The notes: generated by a model not told the origin, from the letters alone. Counted from the first letter of the stretch, positions 23,153 to 35,094 are shown. The stretch is DNA of 64,000 nucleotides from Omphiscola glabra (GCA_964017045.1 OZ024808.1:29420495-29484494); one strand, 5' to 3'. Numbers and translations are program-made.

Positions 23153-24429
23153 ATGTGCATATGATTTCTTTTGTTTTTTAATTTATATGTTTTTTTTTTT
23201 AAATTTCTGTTTACTATTACAATGTTTTGTACTTGTATTTTTATGGGAAATGAAAAGAATAAAATGATTTATGAACTAACGACTATATTATTTTAAACAA
23301 AAAAAAACAGATCAAATTAAATTTGTATGGGTTTATATCAAAATTATTGATTCATTATACGGCTTTTCGCTTTACGGCCAACTTTTCCGGAACGTATCTA
23401 GGCCGTAAAGCGAGGTATGGGTGTATCTTAATCACATCTGATACATTAAAATCTCGTGACGCTTGGTAATTTTTTTATTATTTTTTTTTATATGAAGGAT
23501 GAAATCTTTCAATTTCAAACAAGCCCTACGAAAATAACAAACCAGAAATTTCATGGCTTTTAATTAGAGTCATGCATAACTTGTTAGTCAAGATATTAAT
23601 TACAAATATCTTAGTTAACATATTCAGTAAAAAGTTTGATAGATATTATTTTTCTGTGACTTGCAAGATTAATGTTAAATTTTAGTTAGTAGCGTGGCTG
23701 CCGCCCTTGGGTGCCATCTTGAAAAATCTAAAAATGAATGAATCATGCCGAAACAAATCCTCATTTAAAAAAAAAAAAGCTGTATCATACTTATTTTGTT
23801 ATTATTATTATTCCCTAAGTTTTTTTTCGACATTTTTCAAGTAAAAAATTTACCTTTATTCTTGGCCTGAGAACATATACACAAAATATAAACAGGATGT
23901 TTGCACGGCTCAATAAATAAAAGATGTTTAAAAAATGATGGCTCGAACAAGAAAAGCTGATAAATTCTTATTATATATGTTTCTAAAAACATTTTCCTTG
24001 ACCTACATATATTATATACAGCTTGAGTAGAAGGTATATAAATTGTGTTAAGGAACTTCTACAAAATAATTCATATTTCAATACCATATAATAACTTATT
24101 TAATGAGTTGGTTGTTGTTATCATTATACAATAATTTTTTTTCAAAAAATTACCGGAAATAACTTAAGTATAAGCTGATGCAAATCAGTCAACATTTGGA
24201 TTGTTTTTTCAAAGTTAACGTTTCTTTTTAAATTGGAAAAACCCATTACAATTTTGAAAATCTGCACGTCTATTTATAAATATATAGTTTGCCAGACAAA
24301 ATCGACTGTGACCACCTTAATCATCGTTCATTGAAATTTTGAACTTAACTGTGGGTGCTCAGATGGCTGATGCGGCCGATTATGACACGACAGGATCTTG
24401 TCCATTATGAGCAGGCGATTGGTGGGTCA

Positions 24430-24893
24430 CTCCAGGTGCATGGGGTGGATGGGACATCTCCAGGTGCATGGGGTGGATGGGACATCTCCAGGTGCATGGG
24501 CTGGATCGGACGTCTCCAGGTGCATGGGGTGGATGGGACGTCTCCAGGTGCATGGGGTGGATGGGACATCTCCAGGTGCATGGATGTGGATGGGACATCT
24601 CCAGGTGCATGGGCTGGATGGGACGTCTCCAGGTGCATGGGGTGGATGGGACGTCTCCAGGTGCATGGGGTGGATGGGACATCTCCAGGTGCATGGGGTG
24701 GATGGGACATCTCCAGGTGCATGGGGTGGATGGGACGTCTCCAGGTGCATGGGGTGGATGGGATATCTTCAGGTGCATGGGGTGGATGGGACATCTCCAG
24801 GTGCATGGGCTGGATGGGACGTCTCCAGGTGCATGGGGTGGATGGGACATCTCCAGGTGCATGGGGTGGATGGGACGTCTCCAGGTGCAGAGT
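24430..24893. repeat. 28-bp GC-rich minisatellite, present only in copy 1
   Basis: About 16.5 units of CCAGGTGCATGGGGTGGATG plus GGACATCT or GGACGTCT. Because 28 is not a multiple of three and the unit has few stops, long repetitive open frames appear in every frame on both strands; none is taken as a gene. It interrupts the non-LTR tail that is continuous in copy 2. Confidence 0.95.
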
Positions 24894-24899
24894 AAACCC

Positions 24900-25107
24900 G
24901 GGCTATTCTGGCATGACCTTTGTGCTCTACAGCCGCTGTTCCGTTGGCTTCATGTTGTATGAAGCCTTTGTGTAAAGAGGAACGCCACGATGCTGGAGCC
25001 CTTGCCGATTCTACCCATGTGTCCGTGTCTATGTCGAACGTTTTAAGTGAGGCTTTTAAGTTGTCTTTAAAACTTTCTCTTTTGCCCGCAGGCACGCCGC
25101 CTCCCAT
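24900..25107 (-). pseudogene. Non-LTR retrotransposon C-terminal tail, copy 1
   Basis: Minus strand reads K-D-N-L-K-A-S-L-K-T-F, D-T-D-T-W-V-E-S-A, A-S-W-R-S-S-L-H-K-G, the conserved C-terminal segment of jockey/RTE-like reverse transcriptase proteins. It is truncated at its end by the 28-bp minisatellite. Lies 5' of gene A and is orthologous to 59110-59326. Confidence 0.75.
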
Positions 25108-25529
25108 GCTCTAGCTCACCATAGAATATTCTTTTGAGCAGGCAGCCGTCAGACATTCGAACAACATTTAAAGTCGTAATGGTGCTGTGGAGACCTGCCG
25201 ACGCGAGTACCTAAGTTGTCTGGACCCTGTCCTGCAATTTGATGTTTTTGGGCTTTTCTGAGACTTTTCCTTGTTTAAAATTGATTTCGTACTTAGAGCT
25301 TCAACATAAATTCATAAAATCTGGTTTAAGTGGAGCCACCACAAATGCCATAGCCACTGCCGCTCCATGATGGTATTGTTCAAGTGTTTAAATAAGATTA
25401 GTGCTTGAAGGTTGCCTTTTGTACGGTCTTTCTTTTCCTTAACTGTGTGGCCAGGCGTCGTTTACTTTGGAGATTTCTCAGGCGAGGCAATCCATTTATT
25501 GCTAAAGTTGATACAGATTTAGTTGAGTG

Positions 25530-25645
25530 GACTTTCTCTCTGTCTCTCTCCCTGCCTTCCTACTATCTCTCTCTCCCTCCCCCTCTCTCTCTCTCTATCT
25601 ATCTCCCCCCCCCCTCTCTTTCTCTCTCTCTCTTTTCTTTTCTAC
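25530..25645. repeat. CT-rich microsatellite at the end of duplication copy 1
   Basis: Interrupted TCTCTC runs starting about 45 bases after similarity to copy 2 stops. Confidence 0.85.
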
Positions 25646-25779
25646 ATTTCTCTATTTTGTTTTTCAATGTGGTAAAATATAGATTGTTTCATTTCTCTTT
25701 TAATGGGGTTTATTTTGTACCGCGCATGGAGACTTTGGGGATGAAGTGTGATTTTCAAATAAACTTTATTCTTCTTATT

Positions 25780-26045
25780 ATTATTTCACTTTCTTTCTCA
25801 AACGATATTGGAATGTCTCTACTTGCCGTCCTCTCGGGTACTACATTTCAGCTAAATCTTATTATTATTTCACTTTCTTTCTCAAACGATTTTGGAATGT
25901 CTCTACTTGCCGTCCTCTCGGATACTACATTTCAGCTAAATCTTATTATTATTTCACTTTCTTTCTCAAACGATATTGGAATGTCTCTACTTGCCGTCCT
26001 CTCGGATACTACATTTCAACTAAATCTTATTATTATTTCATTCTA
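25780..26045. repeat. 84-bp triplicate
   Basis: Three near-identical units containing CTTTCTTTCTCAAACGATAT and CTACTTGCCGTCCTCTCGG. 84 is a multiple of three, so an open frame runs through, but there is no other coding signal. A run of about 15 C follows at 26111-26126. Confidence 0.88.
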
Positions 26046-26349
26046 TTTGAATGGTTGCTTGTTCGCTGATGAAGTCTTCTTGCCAACACGTTCGTTGTAT
26101 TGTTGCTTTCCACCCCCCCCCCCCCCAGGTTTTCCCATACTTTGTTTCGCTCGTTTCCAAGAGCAAAGAACTGGTTGCCAAGGCGTTAGACCATATGACA
26201 CGATGTCCAGAGCTAAATCCAGCTGGATACAGACAGGTGGATACAGACCGACATTCGCCGTGAACAAAGTAAATGTGGATTGGGTTTTACCATTCATGAC
26301 TAGCGATAGAACAGAAGTCATAATTTTACAAGAAGATAATATGTAGATC

Positions 26350-27296
26350 TCAACGCCTGTAGTCAGCAGTAGTAGTCAAGTTATTATACAAGATTAGCTG
26401 GGTACCTTGCAGCATCAAATGAAGTTTCCGGTTTCTTCTCTCACGTTTTTTGGCCATAAATATGAAGAAAAGCTCAACGTTACAAAAACTGATAAGAGTG
26501 TTTAATAAAAAAAAAAATAACTTAAAAAACGCTTTTTCCATTGTTGTGTTACTTCTCTCAATTTTATCTAAAAATAAATATTTTTTTTTAAACATTCAAA
26601 TTTCAACATATGAAGTCAATTTTGAATTTTAAGCAAAATGAAATTATGAACTAAATATATCAGTATTGGTACCAATCTGAACAGATAATAAATAAGCTTG
26701 ATGTTACCCGTTGTTCTTTTTTTTTAAATAGAGCATAAATAAAAATTAATCAACGACCAATATATATATATACAAATTGTTCTGTAAGATATTACCCGAC
26801 TTACAGATATGAGTGAACCTGAGAGGGTAAAACTAATTTGGCTGGAATAATTATTTCCCCCCTTTGTCTCGATACGTTTGTGGGAAACTCACTATAAAAG
26901 ACCGAATAGAATACATACTGTATAATCGTACTCTCTTAACAGGTTCTCTACATATCTATCAGTTATTATACATAGAAACTCTTGTTTCGGAAAGAACAAA
27001 CATCTTTAAAAACTTAATCTTGACTTAAATACGCAAAACAACCCAAACAAAAACAAAAAGTAGAATTATGCTCTTTAAACATTTCAAATGGTTTTCTGCT
27101 CTACGCACTAAACTGTAGGGAAATGCAACACTATCCCAAAATATACAACCGTGAGACTTGTCACTAAGCATATTTGAAAGCGTTGAATTTACAACCAAAA
27201 ATGTATAATAAAACAAAGACATTGGAATGGAGGAAATAGCTGTGAAAAAGGGGTATTGGAAAAACTGATTGTATTCACACACCCTCCCCCCACTCC
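26350..27296. other. Intergenic or 3' flank of gene B, no gene seen
   Basis: AT-rich unique DNA between the proposed end of gene B and the 5' flank of gene A. Candidate short exon-like stretches near 26800 have good donor and acceptor sites but do not fit in frame. Confidence 0.4.
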
Positions 27297-27352
27297 TCAC
27301 ACAGACACAATATTTGTCATTGGACTGCGGCAAGCTTTATCAAAAACCAATC
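27297..27352 (-). CDS. Gene B candidate terminal exon 13
   Basis: A good acceptor, TTTTATTTTCCAG, precedes 27352. After exon 12 (phase 0) it would encode D-W-F-L-I-K-L-A-A-V-Q and stop at 27317. Joined directly to exon 11 (phase 1) it would encode a longer end finishing N-I-V-S-V and stop at 27297. No polyadenylation signal was recognised just downstream. The choice cannot be made from sequence alone, and a different terminal exon is possible. Confidence 0.3.
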
Positions 27353-27759
27353 CTGGAAAATAAAATCATGGAAACATTGAATCCCGGATGTCTTGATGGT
27401 GTTAAATGACCACACGTTTCAGCCTCCACATTCAAATGTTTTTGAAGGATTTTTGTCCGGAGAGAAATAAGACTTTAAGAGGTCAAGGGATTATCCCAAA
27501 CGAAGTGGCTATTGGCACCCGGGTACCAGAATTGAGAGGTTGGGATTAGAAAACGATTTAAAAAAATTATTGTTGAGTTTGTAAGACCAAATGAGGTATC
27601 AAATGAAAGATAATTGAATGTACTATACGTTTGTAATCTTAATTCTTCATTTTAACTAAAATAAACTACTACAAATGACATCCAAATAGCATTAGTCAAA
27701 ATGGACCCTGACACGCAACGCCGCCATTCGCACCCGGGTACTATTAGACTTAATATGAC

Positions 27760-28115
27760 GAATAAGATGAAGGGATTATCCCAAATTAACAGTTGACTAA
27801 TATGACGAATCATTAAAAGGATTATCCCAAATTGACAGTTGATTAATATGACGAATCATTAAAAGGATTATCCCAAATTGACAATTGATTAATAGGACAG
27901 CGGACACCAGGGTAACCCATGGCAACGGAAACACGTCTAATTTTACTGAGCTGACATTGCCAAACACCTGCTACAGAGCTGACATTGCCAACCAACTGCT
28001 ACAAAGCTGACATTGCCAACCACCTGCTACAGAGCTGACATTGCCAACCACCTGCTACAGAGCTGACATTGCCAACCACCTGCTACAGAGCTGACATTGC
28101 TAACCACCTGCTTCT
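27760..28115. repeat. Two adjacent short minisatellites (46 bp and 28 bp)
   Basis: 27760-27895 has three units with AAAAGGATTATCCCAAATTG; 27957-28115 has six units of GAGCTGACATTGCCAACCAC plus CTGCTACA. Confidence 0.9.
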
Positions 28116-28796
28116 TTCAAAATATTCATTAATAAATTGATCGCAACTTAATATTTAGTGGGTCACAACAGTCTGAGCCGAACTGAACTCTTGAACACGT
28201 TCTTGCCATAAATGCAAACAAGTGTAATTTTTTCAGTGGTTCAAGGAATTCCCGTGAGCTTATCCAAGGTAGTCATTTCTGCAAATCAAAACATGGATTT
28301 GTATTTGAAGTGAGACAAAATTATGACTAAATACCAAGAAATTAAGAATTTGATTGAATGTAAAGCCATTTGTCGATGGTTGAGACTTTTGGTTTGAAAT
28401 TTATTTGAGAAATTGTCGTTTAGTTAATGTCCACGTTTTTATTACAAATATTGTAGCTCAATAAATAACTTTTAAGCTTGCTAGAATGAAGATAACATCG
28501 TGTAAGTTATCATCTTATAAAGATATCATCTGATCAAATATAACCTTAAAAAGATATCGTCTTACAAAGTTTTCATCTCATAAATTCATCATCTAATGAG
28601 TTATCATCCTGTAAGTTATCACCTTATTACTTCCACAGGAAGCTGTGGCTAAGAAATAACAGTTGTAAGTCTATGCTCCAAATGCTGGCGGGTTTAAAAA
28701 AAGGAAAATGCATCTATCATCTATAAATCTATCATTAGGGTCTAACAGAATTTACAACTCTCCGCATAAGATTCCTATTAAATTCGTTGACCGAAT
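28116..28796. other. Probable intron of gene B, no gene seen
   Basis: AT-rich DNA with weak TTATCATCTTATAA-like repeats at 28495-28630 and no supported exon. Confidence 0.4.
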
Positions 28797-28966
28797 CAGT
28801 CGTGTAGCGAGGGGGGGGGCAAGGGGGGACATCATTCCCAGGGCGCTACTCACAAAGGGGCGCCAATTGGTATATTTTACATATAATATTGTATGGTTTT
28901 CGAATAGGAGGGGGGCGCTAAAAAGGTATTGTGCCCCGGGCGCGAGTTAAGCTCGCTACGTCACTG
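28797..28966. mobile_element. hAT-type MITE, third copy
   Basis: CAGTCGTGTAGCGAGG to GCTCGCTACGTCACTG, flanked on both sides by the perfect 8-bp duplication GACCGAAT (28789-28796, 28967-28974). About 15 bases shorter than the other copies because one GGGGGCGCTAAAA unit is present once instead of twice. Confidence 0.92.
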
Positions 28967-29121
28967 GACCGAATGTGTCATAGTGTTTCGTTATTATACG
29001 ATAGTCCTAGTTGTCATGGGTTTGTTTGTAACGAGATTTTAGAAGTTACATGAAAACAAAAAACATCAAGGTAATAAGAAGATGAAACGAAGCAAATAAA
29101 ATTAATTTAATTCTAACTTAC

Positions 29122-29159
29122 TGCCGTTTCAGAATTCATTTCAGAGTCAGAGGTGAATT
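29122..29159 (-). CDS. Gene B candidate exon 12: acidic cytoplasmic segment
   Basis: 38 bases between a TTTATATAG acceptor and a strong ACGGCA/GTAAGT donor. In the phase left by exon 11 it reads E-F-T-S-D-S-E-M-N-S-E-T-A, acidic and serine-rich as tails often are. It ends in phase 0, unlike the other exons, so it is less certain. Confidence 0.45.
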
Positions 29160-29540
29160 CTATATAAAGAATAGATTCAATTATGTCATGTATCTATATA
29201 GAATAGATTCAATTATGCAATTGTCTATAAATAGAATTTGTTTAATTATTTCATGTCTATATATAGAATAGATTAAATTATGTCATGTCTATATATATAA
29301 TATATTTAATTATGTGATGCCTCTAAAGAATAGATTCAATCAAGTAATGTCTATTTAGAATAGATTCGATTATGTCATGTCTGTATATAGAATTGATTCA
29401 AAAATGTCATGTCTATTTAGAACAGATTCAATTATGTTATGTCTATATATAGAATTGATTAAATCCTGTCAATTTATATATAGAATAGATGCAGCTATGT
29501 CAGCTATATATTTATATATATATATATATATATTAAATTA
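29160..29540. repeat. Degenerate 30-bp repeat ending in a TA microsatellite
   Basis: About twelve diverged units with AGAATAGATTCAATTATGTC, ending in TATATA at 29500-29532. Confidence 0.85.
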
Positions 29541-29709
29541 TGTCATCTTATAGGTATTTAAATGTGGTTATACATTTTATAAGGAAATGATATTTTCACG
29601 TGGTTGTACATTTGATCACGTGATTGTTTCACCTGCACCATAGAACAGCCTCAGGAAAAACAGCAGTCGGAATTTGAGATGTTCAGAGCAGACGACATCC
29701 CTTCTTAGC

Positions 29710-30425
29710 ACTACCGGGTATCAGAAATTCTCTCTTAGAACAACCAGTTAACAGAAACTCTTTTCTTGGAACGACCATGTAACAGAAACTCTTTTCTTGG
29801 AACGACCAGGTAACAGAAACTCTTTTCTTGGAACGACCAGGTAACAGAAACTCTTTTCTTGGAACGACCAGGTAACAGAAACTCTTTTCTTGGAACGACC
29901 AGGTAACAGAAACTCTTTTCTTGGAACGACCAGGTAACAGAAACTCTTTTCTTGGAACGACCAGGTAACAGAAACTCTTTTCTTGGAACGACCAGGTAAC
30001 AGAAACTCTTTTCTTGGAACGACCAGGTAACAGAAACTCTTTTCTTGGAACGACCAGGTAACAGAAACTCTTTTCTTGGAACGACCAGGTAACAAAAACT
30101 CTTTTTTTGGAACGACCAGGTAACAGAAACTCTTTTCTTGGAACGACCAGGTAACAGAAACTCTTTTCTTGGAACGACGAGGTAAAAGAAACCCTGCATT
30201 AGAACTACCATGAAACGGAACCCTCTTCTTAGAACTACCAGGTAACATATAACCATTCTAAGAAGAACAAGGTAAAAGAAAAACCTTTCTTACAATTACC
30301 AGGTAACATTAACCTTTTCTTATAACAACCAGGTAACAGAAATCCTTTCTTAGTACAACTAGGTAACAGAAACCCTCTATTTTAAAAATAAGGTAACAGA
30401 AACCTTTTCTTAGAACAACCATCTT
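29710..30425. repeat. 31-bp minisatellite in a gene B intron
   Basis: About 22 units of AACGACCAGGTAACAGAAAC plus TCTTTTCTTGG; the central ones (29760-30180) are nearly identical, the right-hand ones diverged. Every unit holds CAGGTAACAG. Confidence 0.95.
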
Positions 30426-30449
30426 TCACTGGACTTAATGTTTGGTAAG

Positions 30450-32225
30450 ACTTAATAATGGTAACATCTCACGTTTAACAACCAAGTGTTACATAATGGT
30501 AACATCTCACGTTTAACAACCAAGCGTTACATAATGGTAAAATCTCACATTAAACAACCAAATGTTACATAATGGTAACATCTCACGTTTAACAACAAAG
30601 CGTTACATAATGGTAACATCTCAAGTTAAAAAACCAAGTGTTACATAACGGTAACATCTCACGTTTAACAACAAAGCGTTACATAATATTAACATCTCAC
30701 GTTTAACAACCAAGCGTTACATAATGGTAACATCTCACATTTAACAACCAAATGTTACATAATGGTAACATCTCACATTAAAAAACCAAGTTTTACATAA
30801 TGGTAACATCTCACGTTTAACAACCAAGCGTTACATAATATTAACATCTCACGTTTAACAACCAAGCGTTACATAATGATAACATCTCACATTAAAAAAC
30901 CAAGTGTTACATAATGATAACATCTCACATTAAAAAACCAAGTGTTACATAATGGTAACATCTCACATTAAAAAACCAAGTGTTACATAATGATAACATC
31001 TCACATTAAAAAACCAAGTGTTACATAATGATAACATCTCACATTAAAAAACCAAGTGTTACATAATGGTAACATCTCACGTTAAAAAACCAAGTGTTAC
31101 ATAATGGTAACATCTCACATTAAAAAACCAAGTGTTACATAATGGTAACATCTCACATTAAAAAACCAAGTGTTACATAATGATAACATCTCACATTAAA
31201 AAACCAAGTGTTACATAATGGTAACATCTCACATTAAAAAACCAAGTGTTACATAATGATAACATCTCACATTAAAAAACCAAGTGTTACATAATGATAA
31301 CATCTCACGTTAAAAAACCAAGTGTTACATAATGGTAACATCTCACGTTAAAAAACCAAGTGTTACATAATGGTAACATCTCACATTAAAAAACCAAGTG
31401 TTACATAATGGTAACATCTAACGTTTAACAACCAAGTTTTACATAATGGTAACATCTCACATTTAACAGCCAAGCGTTACATAATGGTAACATCTCACGT
31501 TTAACAGCCAAGCGTTACATAATGGTAACATCTCACATTAAACAACCAAGTGTTACATAATGGTAACATCTCACGTTTAACAACAAAGCGTTACATAATG
31601 GTAACATCTCACATTATACAACCAAATGTTACATAATGGTAACATCTCACATTAAAAAACCAAGTGTTACATAATGGTAACATCTCACGTTTAACAACCA
31701 AGTGTTACATAATGGTAACATCTCTCGTTTAACAACAAAGCGTTACATAATGGTAACATCTCACATTATACAACCAAGTGTTACATAATGGTAACATCTC
31801 ACGTTAAAAAACCAAGTGTTACATAATGGTAACATCTCACATTAAAAAACCAAGTGTTACATAATGGTAACATCTAACGTTTAACAACCAAGTTTTACAT
31901 AATGGTAACATCTCACATTTAACAGCCAAGTTTTACATAATGGTAACATCTCACATTTAACAGCCAAGCGTTACATAATGGTAACATCTCACGTTTAACA
32001 GCCAAGCGTTACATAATGGTAACATCTCACATTAAACAACCAAGTGTTACATAATGGTAACATCTCACGTTTAACAACAAAGCGTTACATAATGGTAACA
32101 TCTCACATTATACAACCAAATGTTACATAATGGTAACATCTCACATTAAAAAACCAAGTGTTACATAATGGTAACATCTCACGTTTAACAACCAAGCGTT
32201 ACATAATGGTAACATCTCACAGTAG
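30450..32225. repeat. 39-bp minisatellite in a gene B intron
   Basis: About 45 units with AAGTGTTACATAATGGTAAC and ATCTCACATTAAA, with two main variants (AAAAAACC and TTTAACAACC) in blocks, suggesting local higher-order amplification. Confidence 0.95.
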
Positions 32226-32620
32226 GCGAAACACTGGTGTCTTTGTCAATTCAAAAAAAAAGAAAGATTACTTGAGTCCTCCAATAAACCCATTTACCAT
32301 CCTCCACCTACACATTTCCCCCCTGTTGTTTTTAATGGTTTAAATTATTCAATGAAAGAAGCTAATATACACAAACATATACACACAAATATATACCAAA
32401 ATATACTCACAAATATAAACTAAAATATACACAATAAATATACACGCAAATATAAACATTTGGTGAAATCAATCAATTACAGAACCACACCCATATTCCC
32501 CGAATAGTCAGTCGATTTTCTGGTCATAGCGTAAAAAAAAAAGTGATACACATATTTACAAATTATTTCTAAAAATAATTATGATTATTAATACAAGATA
32601 TAAAATTGATTATGCAATTA
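32226..32620. other. Intron of gene B, no gene seen
   Basis: AT-rich, with short ACACAAATATA repeats at 32370-32460. Ends at the donor of exon 11. Confidence 0.5.
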
Positions 32621-32621
32621 C

Positions 32622-32654
32622 CTGATGAGTCATATTCATAGCCTGTGGCTTGGG
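32622..32654 (-). CDS. Gene B exon 11: cytoplasmic tail with paired tyrosines
   Basis: 33 bases, phase 1-1. Acceptor CCTTCTTTAAAAG, donor ATCAG/GTAATT. Encodes Q-A-T-G-Y-E-Y-D-S-S, acidic and with two tyrosines that could be phosphorylated; this is a suggestion from composition, not a recognised signalling motif. It sits between the 39-bp arrays at 30.4-32.2 and 32.9-34.8 kb, an island of non-repeat sequence. Confidence 0.65.
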
Positions 32655-32684
32655 CTTTTAAAGAAGGAACAAAAAGAACATATA

Positions 32685-32890
32685 ACGTTATGTTTAAACC
32701 ACATATTCCCTTGTGGGAGATGAAATGAAGGGCTGTGTTGTGTTTAAACCAAATATTCCCTTGTGGGAGGTGAAATGAAGGGCTGTGTAATGTTTAAACC
32801 AAATATTCCCTTTTGGGAGATGAAATGAAGGGCTGTTTAATGTTTAAACCAAATATTCCCTTGTGGGAGATGAAATGAAGGGCTGTTACA
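32685..32890. repeat. 50-bp tandem repeat, four units
   Basis: Units with ATATTCCCTTGTGGGAGATG and AAATGAAGGGCTGTGT. Confidence 0.92.
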
Positions 32891-32899
32891 ATTTTCAAA

Positions 32900-34830
32900 G
32901 CTATAGCATGCAGGACTCTATAATTTGTGATGACATGCATGCTTAAACATGCAGAACTCTATTTGTGATGACATGCATTCATAAAACATGCAGGACTCTA
33001 TTTGTGATGACATGCATTCATAAAACATGCATGACTCTACTTGTGATGACATGCTTTCATAAAACATGCATGACTCCATTTGTGATTACATGCATTCATA
33101 AAACATGCAGGACCTTTTTTGTGATGACATGCATTAATAATACATGCATGAGTCTATTTGTAATGACATGTATTCATAAAACATGCATGACTTTATTTGT
33201 GATGACATGTATTTATAAAACATGCATTACTCTATGTGTGATGACATGCATTTATAAAACATGCATTACTCTATGTGTGATGACATGCATTTATAAAACA
33301 TGCAGGACTCTATTTGTGATGACATGCATTCATAAAACATACACTACTTTATTTGTGATGACATGTATTTATAAAACATGCATTACTCTATGTGTGATGA
33401 CATGCATTCATAAAACATGCAGGACTCTATTTGTGATGACATGCATTTATAAAACATGCATTACTCTATTTGTGATGACATGTATTTATAAAACATGCAT
33501 TACTCTATGTGTGAAGACATGCATTCATAAAACATGCATTACTCTATGTGTGAAGACATGCATTCATAAAACATGCATTACTCTATTTGTGATGACATGT
33601 ATTTATAAAACATGCATTACTCTATGTGTGATGACATGCATTTATAAAACATGCAGGACTCTATTTGTGATGACATGCATTCATAAAACATACATTACTT
33701 TATTTGTGATGACATGTATTTATAAAACATGCATTACTCTATGTGTGATGACATGCATTCATAAAACATGCAGGACTCTATTTGTGATGACATGCATTTA
33801 TAAAACATGCATTACTCTATTTGTGATGACATGTATTTATAAAACATGCATTACTCTATGTGTGAAGACATGCATTCATAAAACATGCATTACTCTATGT
33901 GTGAAGACATGCATTCATAAAACATGCATTACTCTATTTGTGATGACATGTATTTATAAAACATGCATTACTCTATGTGTGATGACATGCATTCATAAAA
34001 CATGCATTACTCTATGTGTGATGACATGCATTCATAAAACATGCATTACTCTATGTGTGATGACATGCATTCATAAAACATGCATTACTCTATGTGTGAT
34101 GACATGCATTCATAAAACATGTATTACTGTATGTGTGATGACATGTATTCATAAAACATGCAGTACTCTATTTGTGATGACATGTATTTATAAAACATGC
34201 ATTACTCTATGTGTAATGACATGCATTTATAAAACATGCAGGACTCTATTTGTGATGACATGCATTCATAAAACATGCATTACTCTATGTGTGATGACAT
34301 GCATTCATAAAACATGCATGACTCTATTTGTGATGACATGTATTTATAAAACATGCAGGACTCTATTTGTGATGACATGTATTTATAAAACATGCATTAC
34401 TCTATGTGTAATTACATGCATTCATACAACATGCAATACTCTATTTGTGATGACATGCTTCATAAAACATGCATTACTCTATTTGTGATGACATGCATTC
34501 ATAAAACATGCATTACTCTATGTGTGATGACATGCATTTATAAAACATGCAGGACTCTATTTGTGATGACATGCATTCATAAAACATGCATGACTCTATG
34601 TAGGATGACATGCATTTATAAAACATGCAGGACTCTATTTGTGATGACATGCATTCATAAAACATGCATTACTCTATGTGTGATGACATGTATTCATAAA
34701 ACATGCATTACTCTATTTGTGATGACATGCATTCATAAAACATGCATTACTCTATGTGTGATGACGTGCATTTATAAAACATGCAGGACTCTATTTGTGA
34801 TGACATGCATTCATAAAACATGCATGTATA
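32900..34830. repeat. 39-bp minisatellite in intron 10 of gene B
   Basis: About 49 units of TGTGATGACATGCATTCATA and AAACATGCAGGACTCTAT. The unit is 13 codons long without a stop, so a 507-codon frame crosses it. A nine-unit (351-bp) block near 33320 is repeated near 33670. Confidence 0.95.
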
Positions 34831-34924
34831 ATATAGCTTTAATTATTTAATCTTTTAATGAATAAACTTGGCTGGAATTATTTCAGATTTTTACTTGTAT
34901 AAAAGATACTTACATAATTTGGCT

Positions 34925-35094
34925 TCAGCTGAAAAAAAAGATGATGTTCAAAGATGAAAGAAGATGTTCAAAGATGTTTAAAATGAAAGAAGATGTTCAA
35001 AGATTTAAAAAAAGATGCTCATAGATAAAAGAAGAAGTTCAAAGATGAAACAAGATTTTCAAAGATAAATAAGAGGTTTAGGGATGAAAGAAGA
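34925..35094. repeat. 21-bp AAAGATGTTCAAAGATGAA-type repeat
   Basis: About eight diverged units, directly left of Penelope fragment C. Confidence 0.8.

Larger units (their letters stand above)
18484..23423. mobile_element. pogo/Tigger-like DNA transposon (non-autonomous) carrying a nested LTR element
   Basis: Ends are CACCTATACCTCGCTATACG and, inverted, CACCCATACCTCGCTTTACG, flanked by TA at 18482-18483 and 23424-23425. Copy 2 has the uninterrupted site at 58133-58134, which proves the boundaries and shows insertion after the segmental duplication. Subterminal CGCTTTACGGCCAAC-like motifs repeat inside both ends. No transposase is visible in the roughly 840 bases outside the LTR element. The tail CTCG-type termini resemble Tigger/pogo families; that family call is from memory of their termini. 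Confidence 0.88.
1..25483. repeat. Segmental duplication, copy 1 (contains gene A)
   Basis: This block matches 42578-59741 in the same orientation at high identity; base 1 aligns with 42578, so copy 1 probably extends left of the window. Order is kept throughout: Penelope element, exon 5, 40-bp array, exon 4, 28-bp array, hAT MITE, 16-bp array, exon 3, 38-bp array, exon 2, exon 1, upstream DNA, non-LTR tail. Copy 1 is longer because of a pogo-like insertion (18484-23423), a block of about 4.1 kb (12770-16867) and a 28-bp minisatellite (24430-24893). Similarity stops just before a CT-rich tract near 25.5 kb. Confidence 0.95.

Noticed and set aside
24355..24975. Overlapping open frames of 107-206 codons on both strands
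   Set aside because: Created by the 28-bp GC-rich minisatellite, which is open in all frames.
25405..26346. 313-codon plus-strand frame
   Set aside because: Runs through a CT tract, an 84-bp triplicate and a C run; no domain, and copy 2 does not keep it.
26800..26845. Possible small minus-strand exon with GTAAGT donor and CTCTCAG acceptor
   Set aside because: Frame does not fit exon 12 or candidate exon 13, and it lies beyond the proposed stop.
28620..28660. Possible gene B exon between TTATTTCTTAG and a GTGATA donor
   Set aside because: The stretch does not keep phase with neighbouring exons and the donor is weak.
29735..30256. 173- and 166-codon minus-strand frames with V-T-W-S-F repeats
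   Set aside because: Products of the 31-bp minisatellite; two frames open in parallel and no other signal.
30450..32225. CRISPR-like regular array
   Set aside because: Units are contiguous with no unique spacers, the context is eukaryotic and no cas genes occur.
32965..34850. 507- and 152-codon open frames with a 13-residue M-T-C-I-H-K-T-C repeat
   Set aside because: The 39-bp satellite unit is a multiple of three with no stop; no splice, start context or flanking domain supports a gene.
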